NCBI GenBank assembly: GCA_964304625.1
Contig: OZ199838.1
Coordinates: 12,896,001 to 12,960,000 of the forward strand
Length of the DNA: 64,000 bases
Direction: 5' to 3'
Source: Kudoa neothunni
Taxonomy: Eukaryota > Cnidaria
Shown piece after piece: positions 48,060 through 60,200 of this stretch. The position numbers were made by a program, and so were the translations under genes. Position 1 is the stretch's first letter. Every line of letters begins with the position of its first letter. The notes below the pieces were generated by a model. The model saw only the letters and a list, made by a program, of their open reading frames with translations, was not told where the DNA came from and ran no database searches.

Positions 48060-49172
48060 CCCTCCCGGGACTATGCGGGGTGTTTCGAGACCCATTTTTC
48101 TTAAATCTGTGTTTTTAACCTATCAAAACTCTAAATTCTAGCCTGTAGGTTCGTGTGATCTCCTATAATTATGCCAAGTTTGTTTATATGAACTTTTGTA
48201 AAAAAGAGACGATATACATTCTGGTAAAAAATATGTTCAATGTGCCGTCGATTTATTAACACGCCTTAAAAATCATGTTTTAAGCGTAATATCAAATTTT
48301 ATCTTATTATATAGAAATTAAGTAATTATAATGACACGAGTGAATAAAAAATACAAGGAGAACGTTATAGTTTTGATTTCCCTCATGTTGTATAATAGGA
48401 TTCCGATGATATCAAAGGATAGTTTTAGGGATTCACGTTAATACTTACCAAAACGTGTTAATCCTCAATAATTAAGGGCGGTATCATATTTTTGGTATGT
48501 TTTTATAACATTCATTAATTTTTATCATTTATTAATATATGACGTTTCAATTTGTCCTATAACGCCCATACATATTTTCTTTCTATATGCAGTATTATCA
48601 TAATGGAGTAAATTATGCAATTTCGATTCATCTTTAAATATTTAATTAGTGTGGTGCAAAAGTAATGAATGAAGAAAAGAAAATATCATTTTTGAGAAAA
48701 TATAACTTAATAAGAAAACCCCAAAAATAAACATTAATTAAAATTTAGACTATAACACATTTTTATTCCGTTCAGTAAATTAAATCAAATATAATCCCAA
48801 CAATCAATCAACGTAGAGATTACCGAGATCAACCATGTGTGTTATTATTTGCGAAAGGAATAACCGGAAGACATTTATCTTATTTCCGACCGATCGAAAA
48901 TGATTTGAAATGTTTGTGTCTATCTTATAACTTGGCTATAAGAGATAGATTGTAAGCGGTTATATTGGTAACACTTATTGCTTATTGAAATTTCCTATTG
49001 ATTCACTTATTAATTTGATTATTCGGTTACCGTTTTTAAAAGTTATAAATATACCATTTGTAAATTTAAAAAATTAAGAGAAAATACAATCGCTATCGTT
49101 TAAAATTTCTGGAGTACTTGAGGTACCCCCATGGTTACACGCGTAAGTTTTTTGAGCACGGTCCTTTGAGGG
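48060..49172. mobile_element. Non-autonomous piggyBac-type element
   Basis: 1.1 kb between TTAA at 48056-48059 and at 49173-49176. The ends are CCCTCCCGGGAC and the complement of CCCTCAAAGGACC, inverted with CCCTC and GGAC in common. No transposase frame. The ends differ from the other two piggyBac elements (CCCTTT), so this would be another family. Confidence 0.6.
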
Positions 49173-49176
49173 TTAA

Positions 49177-52100
49177 TAAGTTCCAGAGGCAGTTGGAGAG
49201 GTTAAGATAAGATATATATATATAGTTTGGAAAATCGAAAAATTATTAATAATACAATTTTGTAATTTAAATAACACAAAACATTGTTTATTGTTTTATT
49301 AACGTTTGATTTATTACTAATAGAAAATTCCCCCAGTTTAATGTCGATATATCTCCGAAATTGAGCTCCTCCCCATACAAAACCCATGATTATGGTTTCA
49401 TTCGCAATTCGTGCCTTAAATTTATAGTTAACATAAATTTCATTCGTGTTTCGTGCCAAGATTTAGGCTTGGTACTTAATTCGTGAAAACACAAACGAAT
49501 ATACGAAAGTGCATTTTCTGGTATACTCAATGTGACTCCGTAAATTCATCTTGATCTCGCATATTTTTCGCATTATTTTTTCATGTTTTTTACATGAAAT
49601 AAGAATATAGAGCGATGAAACCCCAAATCAAAATAAATAATTCAAAATTCCAATATTTTCTTGCTATAATCTTCCGTTGACAAATATGAGTTTTTCTGTG
49701 GTTTAAGGTTGAGAATGTTCTAAAATATTTTAGTATATCTCCGTGAAAATATATCTTGATTATAAAATTACTTGTAGCAGCTAATTAATATTAAATTATG
49801 AAAAATCAAGTAACTAGGAACGATGATTATATTTATATGATTCTAAATGATTCTCGACCTTTTCTTTATTTCAAAATAAATTTCCCATTAATAATTTTAC
49901 AACGTTCGAGTTATCGCAAATATATAAGATTCAACTCTCCTTGATTATGCATGCGCCAACCAAGTTTAATACGTCTCATAAAGTTAACAGCAGTATAAGG
50001 TAAAATAACAAGAACTACCATTCTCAACATTTCGGGACAAATATGCAATATATTTTCAAATTTATTAATATTCCCTTGTATTCTCAATGTTTGAAAATCA
50101 TTGTCATAAGTTATATTGTTGAAGATCAATTATGCTGAAAAGCTTATTGATTCAAGATTTATGTCGGTTAGATTGATTTTTTTTTCATTAGGGGGAAATT
50201 TATAAAAAATAAAATAATTAATGCAATGATGTTAATATAAGTTTTTGAAATTTGGATAGAAAAAATTCTCTCAATAAATGAAACATGTATTAGACGCTGT
50301 TGAAACGTTACACAAATATATATTAATTAATAGTGCATTCATTTATTTAAACCTAAATGCCATACGAAGGTAAATACACCATGTTAGTTAAGTAACACCA
50401 CAAAATAAGCTTGCGTTTTGACATAGGCAGCAAAATATTCACGAAACTTAAATCTAAAGAACATAAAAACAATTATTATGCTAAATGATTGCAAATACCT
50501 CAAAAAATGTTTAAATAGAAAAATGTTGTAACCTTTCAAATAAAAATTACCATTAATATTTGTTTTATAAATCGCCCATATTATTTACACAATTAAAACC
50601 TATGTTGTATGATATACTAACTATAAAAAGATTTTTTCTTAGATTCGGACTAAAAATAGCCCCCCTTACAACTTCAACGAATTATAAAAGATGACTTGAT
50701 TTTCTCGAATGAACATAAACCAGCTTAAACTGTTTAAAGGGAGAGGGATTATAACAAGAAAATATTGTAATATTGAATTAATTATTTTGATTTTGTTTAT
50801 TCATCGCTACATATTCTTTTTTATGTAAAAAATAACCATGAAAAAATGAAAGAGAAAGAATTCTCGATCATGGTGATTTTTTTGAGTCACACGCTCCCAA
50901 TTACTTTTAGATGGCATAATGCATCCCCTATTACATAGATGGCAACGGAAATTTCATTGGACCATAATATCTAAGTGAGTTTAGTTTTGACTGGTGTTAA
51001 TTACAACAAATAAAATTTATGCTTCGAATATAAACAAGAGTTGTTGTTGTGATTAAAAAGATGCGTTGCACTAGCCACTGTCTTTCTACAATAAAGATCG
51101 TTCCAAATTTAAAATTAAAAAAGTTATAGGATGTATTTTCGAGTTAGTTATTTATTCAATTCACAACGAAATATCATATTAGGTCATATTTCAGAGGTAT
51201 CTTTTATTATTGAGGAAACGTGGTATTATTGAATGGGGTGTTTTCGGAAGTCACGTGTACAGCAATTATCCTACTTAGTTTCGAATTTATAGTGCTAAGA
51301 AAATCCAGTTCACAATATCCTCAAATTAATGAGAATATATGCGAGTTTACTGACAAACTTACAGCATTAAATCTAATCTACTTGTTTGAAGAATGTTTAT
51401 TTACACACTTACACCTACCAGATTTAAGAGTACGTGGGCAGTTCGATTTATTGAGAACTACATTTCCACATAATGCCTCTATCAGGTTTACTATAAGGAA
51501 TCTTATATATTATACCAGATAAGAAAATTGTCTATCAAGATGTTCACGTTGTTGAAATAGCTAATTAATGCCTCAAATAGAGCTACAAAACTTTCCGAAT
51601 AATTCAGGATAAAAGCTATATCTAATATATTTATTCCTCAAGAATATAAATAAAAAATTTATAGAGTTGCGTAATAAACAATCCAGTTGAGCTGTGAACC
51701 CAAGCATACATATTTCATGGGAAATATGTAGGCGGTGGTAGACAATAAACTAAAGTGCATCCCACAGGAATTGGTTACCCTTTCAGTTTAAAACACAAGA
51801 TAATTGGGCTACATTGCCGAAAACTCCCATGAAATAAGTAAAAAATATTCTGTACCGAAGAGGATATTCCCAACCGGCCGAACATGCTGTTTCTATTCAT
51901 TAGTAACACTAAATTGGCATAAATAAATGATTATCTGATACATGTGGGTAACAATCCTGGCAATATGAATTGTCTGTTATGTATGTGGTGTGGAAATTGT
52001 TTTCAAACTTCGTTGAATGTGACATAGAAACTAATTTTGCTTGGATGCAAACAAAATCTAAAGCCTCCAAACTTAATTACAGTAATTTTGGGAGGCATTA

Positions 52101-52856
52101 TTGGACTCTTGGGAGTAATTAGAGAGAATGCCTACTAAACTCCCATGTTGGTTTAATTAGGCGAAAATCGAGTGTTAAGGGCACCAAAACAAATGGTATT
52201 AAGTATCCTACGTATTATCGCCGCACAAGTTAACAAACAGAGATTTTCCCACGAAAACTATAATATCGAATATATCCATATATATCCTGATAAACAGAGT
52301 CAACTATCAAGTAAAATAATAAAAGGGGTGGTAAAACCGAAAGGTGGCCAAGATGCTAACCTAGATTTAGCATGATTCCAACATGGTCTTAGGCCACATT
52401 TGTATCATTGGCTGGCTTAATAATGTAATCAACAAACAATTACAATAAATTTTTATATAACATAAAATATTCAATTCTTCTCTCATTCAAAATATTATAT
52501 AATAAAAATATACTGCTTGCAATTAAAAAAACTAGAATATTCTCTAGTCATTATTGTTGAAAGATGTTTTCAAATTAATTGTAATCTGGATATTGATGGG
52601 TAGTTTTAACGCCTCTTTAATATATAATCGGGTCAAAGAGCCGTTAGTTAACGTTGAGAACACCTCGTTGTAAAACAAACATCAAAGTGGTAATCTGGTT
52701 TAAAAGCTTTGAGAATAACCACCAAATTTAGCGCGTTACATCATTGCCAATAGCTCCATAGTTGTTTTTGGTTGTTGTTCGGAATAGAAAATTGTTGTAG
52801 TGAGTGTTTGAGGTGGTGTACATTGTGTCTAAGCTGTTGCCACCATTTTAGGTATC
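49177..52856. other. Intergenic DNA upstream of the homeobox gene
   Basis: 3.7 kb, AT-rich. A 100-codon frame at 51220-51522 lacks an ATG start and any family resemblance, so it is not called. The last few hundred bases, less AT-rich, should include the homeobox promoter. Confidence 0.45.
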
Positions 52857-54869
52857 ATGTCTATGGATACCGACGAAAATACCATTACATCTGAATCTAA
52901 TACAGTTATATCTTCAGGTAATTCTTCTGCTTATACCTTCATATTCACTTAATAGTGTGAAATGTCTCGTTTTGAGTGTGTTCTGGTTGTGAGATATGGT
53001 AGGGTTGGGTTGGAGGAGCCAAATCCACTGGCCACAACTCACACCTCTAAATGACTCGCAGTGTACAATCAACTGATTTTAATGTTTTTATAGCCGTCGC
53101 ACACACTGAAAACACATACAATGGTGCCATGGAAGGAAATCCATCCTAGTAATAAGCTGCTTATTTTTGTCTTATGATATTGTTGGATATTGCGGGAATT
53201 CAATTTTGACATATTCTCAATGCATATAGCGTTGAAATACCTGGAAATTATTCATTAGAAGGAATCTCATTTGATGCAAACAATTCGATGGCGTTTTCTT
53301 CATCTCTTGCTACATTTAACGAAGGTAATATATGTAAATTATTGAGTTGAGTTGTGAGGAGCGTTAATTTTGGTGTTTAATTTTTCAGCCTTATTGAGAA
53401 TTATATTGCCGTTTTCGTTGGTGGTAGCAATTAATTAAAATATTTACGGTTGAGCGCTGATGTTTGAAGGTGGATGAGACGCGTGAACTTTTCACGTCTT
53501 CGTGTCCATTCACCGATAACGTTGGCATACTTGGCATACTTGAATTAGTTTTTGGGTAGTTTTGTTGGTGTTGTTTATTTTTACTCCTCGCCATTATTGA
53601 TACCGGCTGATTTCACATAATTATTTGATCTGTTACCGTCGGTTTATGTGCGTAATGGCTTTAATTCTAGACAAAATCGACTCCACTACTATGTGTGATG
53701 AAAATGCTATATCCACAACCGATATAGCTGACGATAACAATGATGACGATTTAGCCAACAACAACTCCACTCCCAATCGCCGTGTTAGATTCAAATACAC
53801 CAAGCTTCAGCTGAGGCGTTTCGAAGATCACTTTCGAATGAATATGTTTCCAGATTCGATTATACGTGAGGAAATTTCCAAAGAACTCAATATTCCTGTC
53901 CGTAATGTGCAGGTGTGGTTCAAAAATAGACGGGCCAAACATCGCAAATCTGCCCAATTGGACTCTCCAATTCTTCGTCCTACCTTGAAAATTCCACAAT
54001 TCTTCCAACACCTGATCGAAATAGCGGCTTCCATTCGAATAACTATTCTTTCAACAATTCAATTAACCAACATTTTAACACTCAAAACAATCCCCAGTCC
54101 AACTCATTTTTGCTTACCAACCACCCCTCCTATCCCACTTCTGCCAATAATTCATCTAGTGGCAGTTGCTTGCCACCAAACACTAGCTATATGTTGAATA
54201 GCCAACAATTTTCTGGTGTTTTGGGTGTACCGTCTGTGAGCAGTATATCCAGCAATCATGCTGCTACGTCTAGTTCCCAATCAAACGCTTCTACCACAGT
54301 CAACAATCTGTTGCATTATCCCCAGTACCGGGGTAACCATATGCTGCCTACTCCTCCCCCTAGTGCATTCTACAAAAATGAGCACAGCAAATATGTGATG
54401 CCATCTGACGCCACTCTCAATAATAATGGTACCGCTGCTATGAATTCTTCGATGTATGGATCAGTCGGCATGGCTTCTACGAGGACCCACTCCACTGTCA
54501 AACAATCCATTCCTCATAAATTTACCTTCTGGTGCTGTTTATCCTCAACAGCATTTTCATCCCCAACAACATTTCAACCCACCATCCATGGCTCAATTCA
54601 ATAACTCCTTGAATTCTCAACGTCAGATGTTTTATCACGGTGGTGTTGGTGTTCATCATCCTAATGTGTTGGGATCAGCTACTAACAATAACGACTCCTC
54701 TTGTCGAAACGAAAACGTTCACATGTGCAGCAATTCGACCAAATCTGAGAGTAAAATACACGACTCAAATGACAGCTGGGCCAACGATGCTAACAACAAG
54801 AAATCTTCGAAACCATCATCAGCTGTTTCTGACTTTCTTCCCGAGAACTATTTGAAACCGTTGATATAG
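52857..54869 (+). CDS. PRD-class homeobox transcription factor, K50 (Otx/Gsc/Pitx type)
   Basis: Exons 52857-52917, 53094-53148, 53230-53324 and 53671-54869 splice in frame (phases 1, 2, 1). Exon 4 carries the homeodomain, about RRVRFKYTKLQLRRFEDHF to NVQVWFKNRRAKHRK. Lysine in WFKN is position 50, as in Otx, Goosecoid and Pitx proteins; FPDSIIREEIS resembles the YPD-x-x-REE of the PRD class. The rest is Ser/Asn/Gln/Pro-rich, ending VSDFLPENYLKPLI. Role: nuclear sequence-specific DNA binding, K50 proteins favouring TAATCC. Odd: directly after the homeodomain (about 53960) the frame with sensible composition moves by one base (SNSSSYLENSTILPTPDR...), and it returns near 54460-54520 (LINLPSGAVYPQQHF). 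No intron of usable size explains either step. They could be assembly indels or a decaying gene. AATAAA lies at 54881. The homeodomain is certain, the subfamily less so. Confidence 0.85.
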
Positions 54870-55262
54870 TTTTATGTTACAATAAATGCACTGATTAAGT
54901 TTTTTTGGTTGTTCTTATTGGTCCTGTGTGTTTATTGATATGTGTTGAGTAGTTTGGGCAGTTACGAGCATAGTTTTTTGTTTGTTTCCATGTCTACATA
55001 GTTTTGAGATGTCACTATATAAACGCCCTTTTTTGTTGGAAACAAGTTAGTGGGTCTGTTGACAAAAACAATAAACGTCCAATTACATGGTAATAATGGG
55101 GCGCGGTTTCTAGGCTATTTGTGTTTTTCGTTTGGATTTATTTTTGAGGGCTACCTAATGTACACCAATCCAAAATATAGTAAATTTGAATGCTGAATGT
55201 CTAAACGTTGTTATTATTTGTTTTTCATATCTAATCTAGTAGATCTACTTAAAAGCAATAAC
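54870..55262. other. Spacer between the homeobox gene and the next gene
   Basis: About 390 bp. It opens with the homeobox gene's poly(A) signal AATAAA (54881-54886). The frame of the next gene is open for some way upstream of its ATG, so a 5' exon may lie here. Confidence 0.4.
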
Positions 55263-55707
55263 ATGGCTTGTCCACTTGAATACATTGTTTTAATGACTTT
55301 TATGAGCGACCCACCTAGAATTAGACACATTTTTAGTGTGTTGCTTGGCGTGGGACATATGTTTCCTGAATACAAAGTGTTTAAGGAAGCATTGGAAACC
55401 GTTGATCGAAGTGATTCTTGTTGAAAGCCCACTTTTTGTGACTGTCAATTACCCACAAAAACTTTTCCAACTACATCCGATAATTTCCTACAATTACTAT
55501 CAACTAAATCCCTATCTGGCTGGACTTTACGATAGGGAGCAACGACATATTGGCTACAATTTCACCTATTCGTCCATTTGCAAAGCGGTGGAAAACTTAG
55601 AAACCGTATGTGCTAATCATTATTGTTGGCCTTCATTTAATCCACATGGAGATCTTTTCTACGTTGATACAGGAGATTTAGTATCAACCTACAAAACTCT
55701 CCAATAA
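55263..55707 (+). CDS. Unrecognised protein, one apparent frame change
   Basis: Plus-strand coding in two frames that overlap near 55410. The first has MACPLEYIVLMTFMSDPPRI ... FPEYKVFKEALETV. The second has IEVILVESPLFVTVNYPQ ... LNPYLAGLYDREQRHIGYNF ... NHYCWPSFNPHGDLFYVDTG, ending STYKTLQ. Both look like normal globular protein and read as one product if one base near 55412 is extra. No intron of normal size fits there. The stop at 55705 is followed within 20 bases by AATAAA. I do not recognise the family; aromatic residues and cysteines are frequent and no membrane helix is clear. The true start may be upstream. Confidence 0.55.
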
Positions 55708-55888
55708 ACCACCTACCAATAAATATGCCATACATGCGTGGCTTTTTTGGGATTCTGTACTGTGGTATAAATATGTGGTTAAATTTAAGGTTTTTTTTAA
55801 TCCAATCTACTTTGTTCGTGTCTTTATTTATTTTTCTTTTCAAACAAAACAACTAGTGTAGATCAAATACATTTTTTTGGAACTTTTT

Positions 55889-56059
55889 ATGTTTAAAACA
55901 ACTATTTTTTTTCTTTTTACCGGTATTATCTTATTTTTTGCGTCAGCAAGATTAATTGTACGGGGCCTAGGGAAAAAATTTGCAGCTGAGAAAATATTTA
56001 TGATGCAGAATAAGAAGTTAGATTTAAGATCCAAACAATTTTCGATTTCAACTATTTGA
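55889..56059 (+). CDS. Possible small membrane or secreted protein
   Basis: 56 codons open with a strongly hydrophobic stretch (MFKTTIFFLFTGIILFFASA), then a basic tail (RLIVRGLGKKFAAEKIFMMQ). Two AATAAA-like signals lie right after the stop at 56059. It could be a small single-pass protein, but T-rich DNA readily gives such frames by chance, and a minus-strand frame covers the same stretch. Confidence 0.25.
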   Translation: MFKTTIFFLFTGIILFFASARLIVRGLGKKFAAEKIFMMQNKKLDLRSKQFSISTI

Positions 56060-56130
56060 AATAAAGAATAAATTCTCAAATGGAGCCCTAATAGCAATAG
56101 CCCATGGAAGATGGAGAAAACATCATCCAA

Positions 56131-57251
56131 TACGTTTATTGGTGATCTGGCGCACCTTTTGTTTTTTTACAAAAACGCGAACGCCTAAAAACAAGTCATC
56201 TACGATATATTTATAGCTTTATAACTTGGATTTGTAAGTGCTACTTTTAAGGCTCACTTCGCTAGGTAACTCACACCTTTCTAGGTTGCTGCCCATTTGT
56301 TCATCTTTCTACACAAATCTAAGTTCAAATCATACAATTTATGAGAGTTACTTCGGTAGGTGGTTCGACGTTCTCCTCCAACCAGCTAAAAAAATTACAC
56401 AAGAAATGTGGCTATGAAATGAAATAGGGGCATCCAAAGCATGTAATTCGGTAATTCGTTTAGGCATTAAATTAATCAATGTGACTGCGTAAACTAACTT
56501 CCCTTAAGAAATATCATCTTATCCACATATGTGGTACGTTTCAAATACGTACATTGCAGTTATCAAACGATATTACTTAATTATTACGAAAATATTAAAT
56601 GTTCAACTTCTATCTTAACGTTTAAAGCTTCAAATAAATATCCGTATCTGACTGATATTACTCAAAAGAGATTTCATTATTAATAATAAATTTATTTCTA
56701 TAATTACATACGGTAAAAGTAAGTTTTTAACAGAATTTATGCGAATATTTTTTATGATTACTTTTACGAAGATTCGTTGATGGTATGGCTTATTTTAATT
56801 TTTTATTGATAATTTTGTTTTAAAAAGTAAACATATTTAACGACTATAATATTTTTTATCAACCCTTATTATATTACTTTTCATTAAATGTATTACTAAA
56901 TATATTTAAAATATTATATATCTTTTGCCAATTTAATCACTCTAATTTTGTATAAGTGCGTAAAACCAGTCACTAACTCACATTATTGTAGCAGTTCCGA
57001 TTTAATTTACATTTTTACAAATTAATTATTTAAACTCTTTAAATTTTAAATTAAGAACTACTTACACGAGAAAATTATCTATTTCCTTCTAATAATGAAA
57101 GTTAGTGATTGTTATTTATATTAATGCTTTGCGCCTTAAAAAATTAAAATAAGACTACTTAAGGGTTAGAGAAAAGTTCGGAGACCCCATTTAAACAATA
57201 AAGTACTGTTGATCTACTTCCACTTGCATCCCAATCTAAAGTTCACAATCT
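56131..57251. other. Intergenic DNA 3' of the DOCK gene
   Basis: 1.1 kb, AT-rich, with no coding signal. The right part should be the 3' UTR of the minus-strand DOCK gene. Confidence 0.45.
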
Positions 57252-60200
57252 TCAAATAATAACGTGTAATTCATTTACGTATGACTCTATCGAAGATTTC
57301 ATTTCGCCAGACATTCTAATGAGCTTATTGTGAAGTTCGTTTAATTCATGCGAAACAATGTTTTTGTGTGCACTCAATCCTGAGAACGCCAATCGAACAT
57401 GTTCAACTAACACATTCTTAAACCTAGAGATGAAACTTTCATCCTTATTGTTTTTGTCAGCTTCATTCTCATCCAAGAACTCCTTTATAGTAAAGTTTGG
57501 TGATTTTATAAATTTTCAACCCGAATAATAAAATTTTGGGTATAGATCTGTGTACTTTGCAATATTTTGCTACTCCTCCATTCACTGCACTATCGATCAC
57601 GCCGTTCAAGCAAGAAGTTAGATTTTTAGTGAAATCGGGATTCTTTGCGTTGACTTGTGTGATAATATGACTTAGCGTTTCATTTTTGGAGGTAATATCT
57701 TCAATGGCATTTTCGATCGGAGAAATTTTTCTCACTGAAACATCAACAATAGAGGACATACATAGAATTGAGGGAAAACTGAATTCGGTTGTATACATTA
57801 TCTTTTCCGCCCAATTATTCTAAATAATTGGGGAAATAATATTTTCATTTTTATATTATTTATATTTACAGATGCATCGTCGGGATTTATTATGGGTTTT
57901 ATATGAAGAAACTGTTGAATGTTATTGTGTTGGTAGTAGCTAGCATAGGACAATTATATCACAACCAGGATGAAATAGATTAACAAAAATTACGTTCTTA
58001 TGGTATCGCAAACATCAATATTATTCGCCATCACAGAGGTAGGAATTGGAGTAACGCCAGAAATCAAGATAACTTTATGGCAATATGGTTATTATACATT
58101 TGAATAATAACACAGGCTTACGATTGGAGTCTGTGATTTTGTCTTCAATGGGGCTGGCTGTGGAGGTTATGCGAGCGAACGGAAACATGGATTGCATTAT
58201 TGCTATAATTTCGCCAAGTTTGGCATAATTTTTTCCGCAATAAATAAAACTATTGTTCTATCATTCCAACAATAAGAATTTAATACAACAGTTATATTTT
58301 AATCACGTTGAAAATTTCCCCAAAGCTACCACCGCTAAATCCCACGAAATAATAGTTGGGATAAGGTCTTATATTTTGAATAGCTTCTGATGTACATTCA
58401 GCATGTCTTTGATAGTAACTACTGGCCATTTCAAAGTCATAAAATATATTTTCGATAATGGGATGTAGTTTTGTATATATTTCCATCGCTTCCACTTCAC
58501 GCTATAATGATACCATTGTAATGATTAAAACTTCGAAAAAGTCATAATTCCCAACATTTTCACCGTAAATTATATCTAGAGCTTTGTTGTAGAGGTCAAA
58601 CTTGCGTTTCTTTTCTTTTTGCGTCAAAGGAAAGGCTTGGTTGGCTGACAGAAACTCATCGCTCCACTTGACATAAACTTAACATGCGAACTAACGTCCG
58701 GCCAAATACCTTCATGTTATCGGCCAGATCCAAGTAACAATGAGCTCCTTCAACCCTATTATTTTGCTGGATTTGATATTTTGCCATGGTTACCATTAAA
58801 TAAGAATAGAGGATAGGTTCATTGATGATTTCTGGATCCTTCTAATCAGGAAATACAAAGATTAATGGATGTATTCTATTAGTTGCAAACCTTCAAGCCG
58901 TACAACGTAAAATCTCGATAGATTAAAGAAATTTTTCCACTCAATTCACATACCAGTCTATTAAGGAAATGAAAACGTTGAATTTGTTGAATACATAGGA
59001 TAATAAAATGTTTTACAATATTGTTTTGAATTGAGACAAAAAAGTTTTTAAGTCTAAAAAACACATCCAAATTTGTATTTCCACGTGAATTGAGTTGATT
59101 TTCGATCGTAGTATGTAATTTGTTTAAATATTTCTCAATAATAAATGTTGGAAAATTGTTGTTGACAGTTAAAGAATCAATAATAAAGTTTTTCAAGTAT
59201 TCGTAGGGTAGAACGTTGTTTTGCCCGCAATATTCATACATATATAGCAGAAAACTGGACAACACCTCACTAATGTTATTGTATGGGTCATCTAATTGTT
59301 TTAAAGTCTCGCTGATGGTGTAATCAAGAAGAACTAAGATAAAGTCGCTTTGAACGATGACATGAATTTTCCAATGATGGATAACAAAATTCAACAACTT
59401 TAAACGTATGTCTTCCACACTAATAAAACCAAGTTCAATTTACAACTGGCAGCAGTAACCAAAATGTAATATGAAAAGTATTGTAGTTACTGCTGCAAAA
59501 ATCTGATTCGATTGTGAGGGGTTAGAAGCTCAAAGCGTAGAGCGTCTGAACTCAGGTATTTTACCAGTAAATTATTTATAGTAACTGTCATCTAGATAAT
59601 ATAAATTTGTTTTAATAAATCAACACAAATTACTTCAGTTATTTCCTCTGACGGTAAACATCCTAAAATTTAACAATGTTGGAACATATTTAAATAATGT
59701 TCTAAAGATAAGCACATTTATATAAGTTAATTGTAAAATGTGTACAGTTACTCAACAGTTATGGCGAAAACTTTAAAGTTTGGTTCGTTGAAGAACGACG
59801 AAGTTAATATATCATCACACAACCCCAAATATATTTGTACAACCTCCTAGGCCAGATATATGCATCTATGTCTCAATTATTTGGTTTGAAAATACTTTGA
59901 TTTTATCTTTAAACTTATTTTCGAGCACCTTTTCGAATTCCTCCACTGTAACATATCTTAAAATTGATATGAGACAATCAATGAAAAAATCCTAAACATT
60001 TCCAATTAAAATCTTCTAAGTTTGGTAATCATTGAGATATTCTTTATGAATATTACTGTGAAATCGTAATTGTCCCATCTAATAAGGTCGGTGTATATAT
60101 TTATATTAGTGAGGATGCTTTCAAGAGCTAACTTCCTAATTTGTAAACTGGTATCACTGTCAGTCTATAAAAGAGTCTATAATTACAAAACTATTTATCA

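Noticed and set aside
51220-51522. 100-codon plus-strand frame (VLLNGVFSEVTCTAIILL...)
   Set aside because: No ATG start, no recognisable domain, no clear splice or poly(A) context. It may be an exon, but I cannot support it.
53391-53594. Minus-strand 67-codon frame in the homeobox locus
   Set aside because: It lies in the third intron of the homeobox gene, antisense, and has no independent support.
53962-54197. Continuation of the homeodomain frame (SPILRPTLKIPQFF...)
   Set aside because: It is open but has unlike composition; the frame one base over has the Ser/Asn/Gln/Pro-rich tail typical of such factors and carries on for 500 bases.
55840-56130. 96-codon minus-strand frame
   Set aside because: Hydrophobic and basic mix typical of reverse reads of poly-T DNA; no family pattern.
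57902-58107. Plus-strand frame MKKLLNVIVLVVASIG... with a signal-peptide look, and nearby CDFVFNGAGCGG resembling a Kunitz core
   Set aside because: The minus strand of the same stretch reads as several DOCK DHR-2 exons in correct order and splice phase, and the plus frame has an in-frame stop. The plus frame is a shadow.
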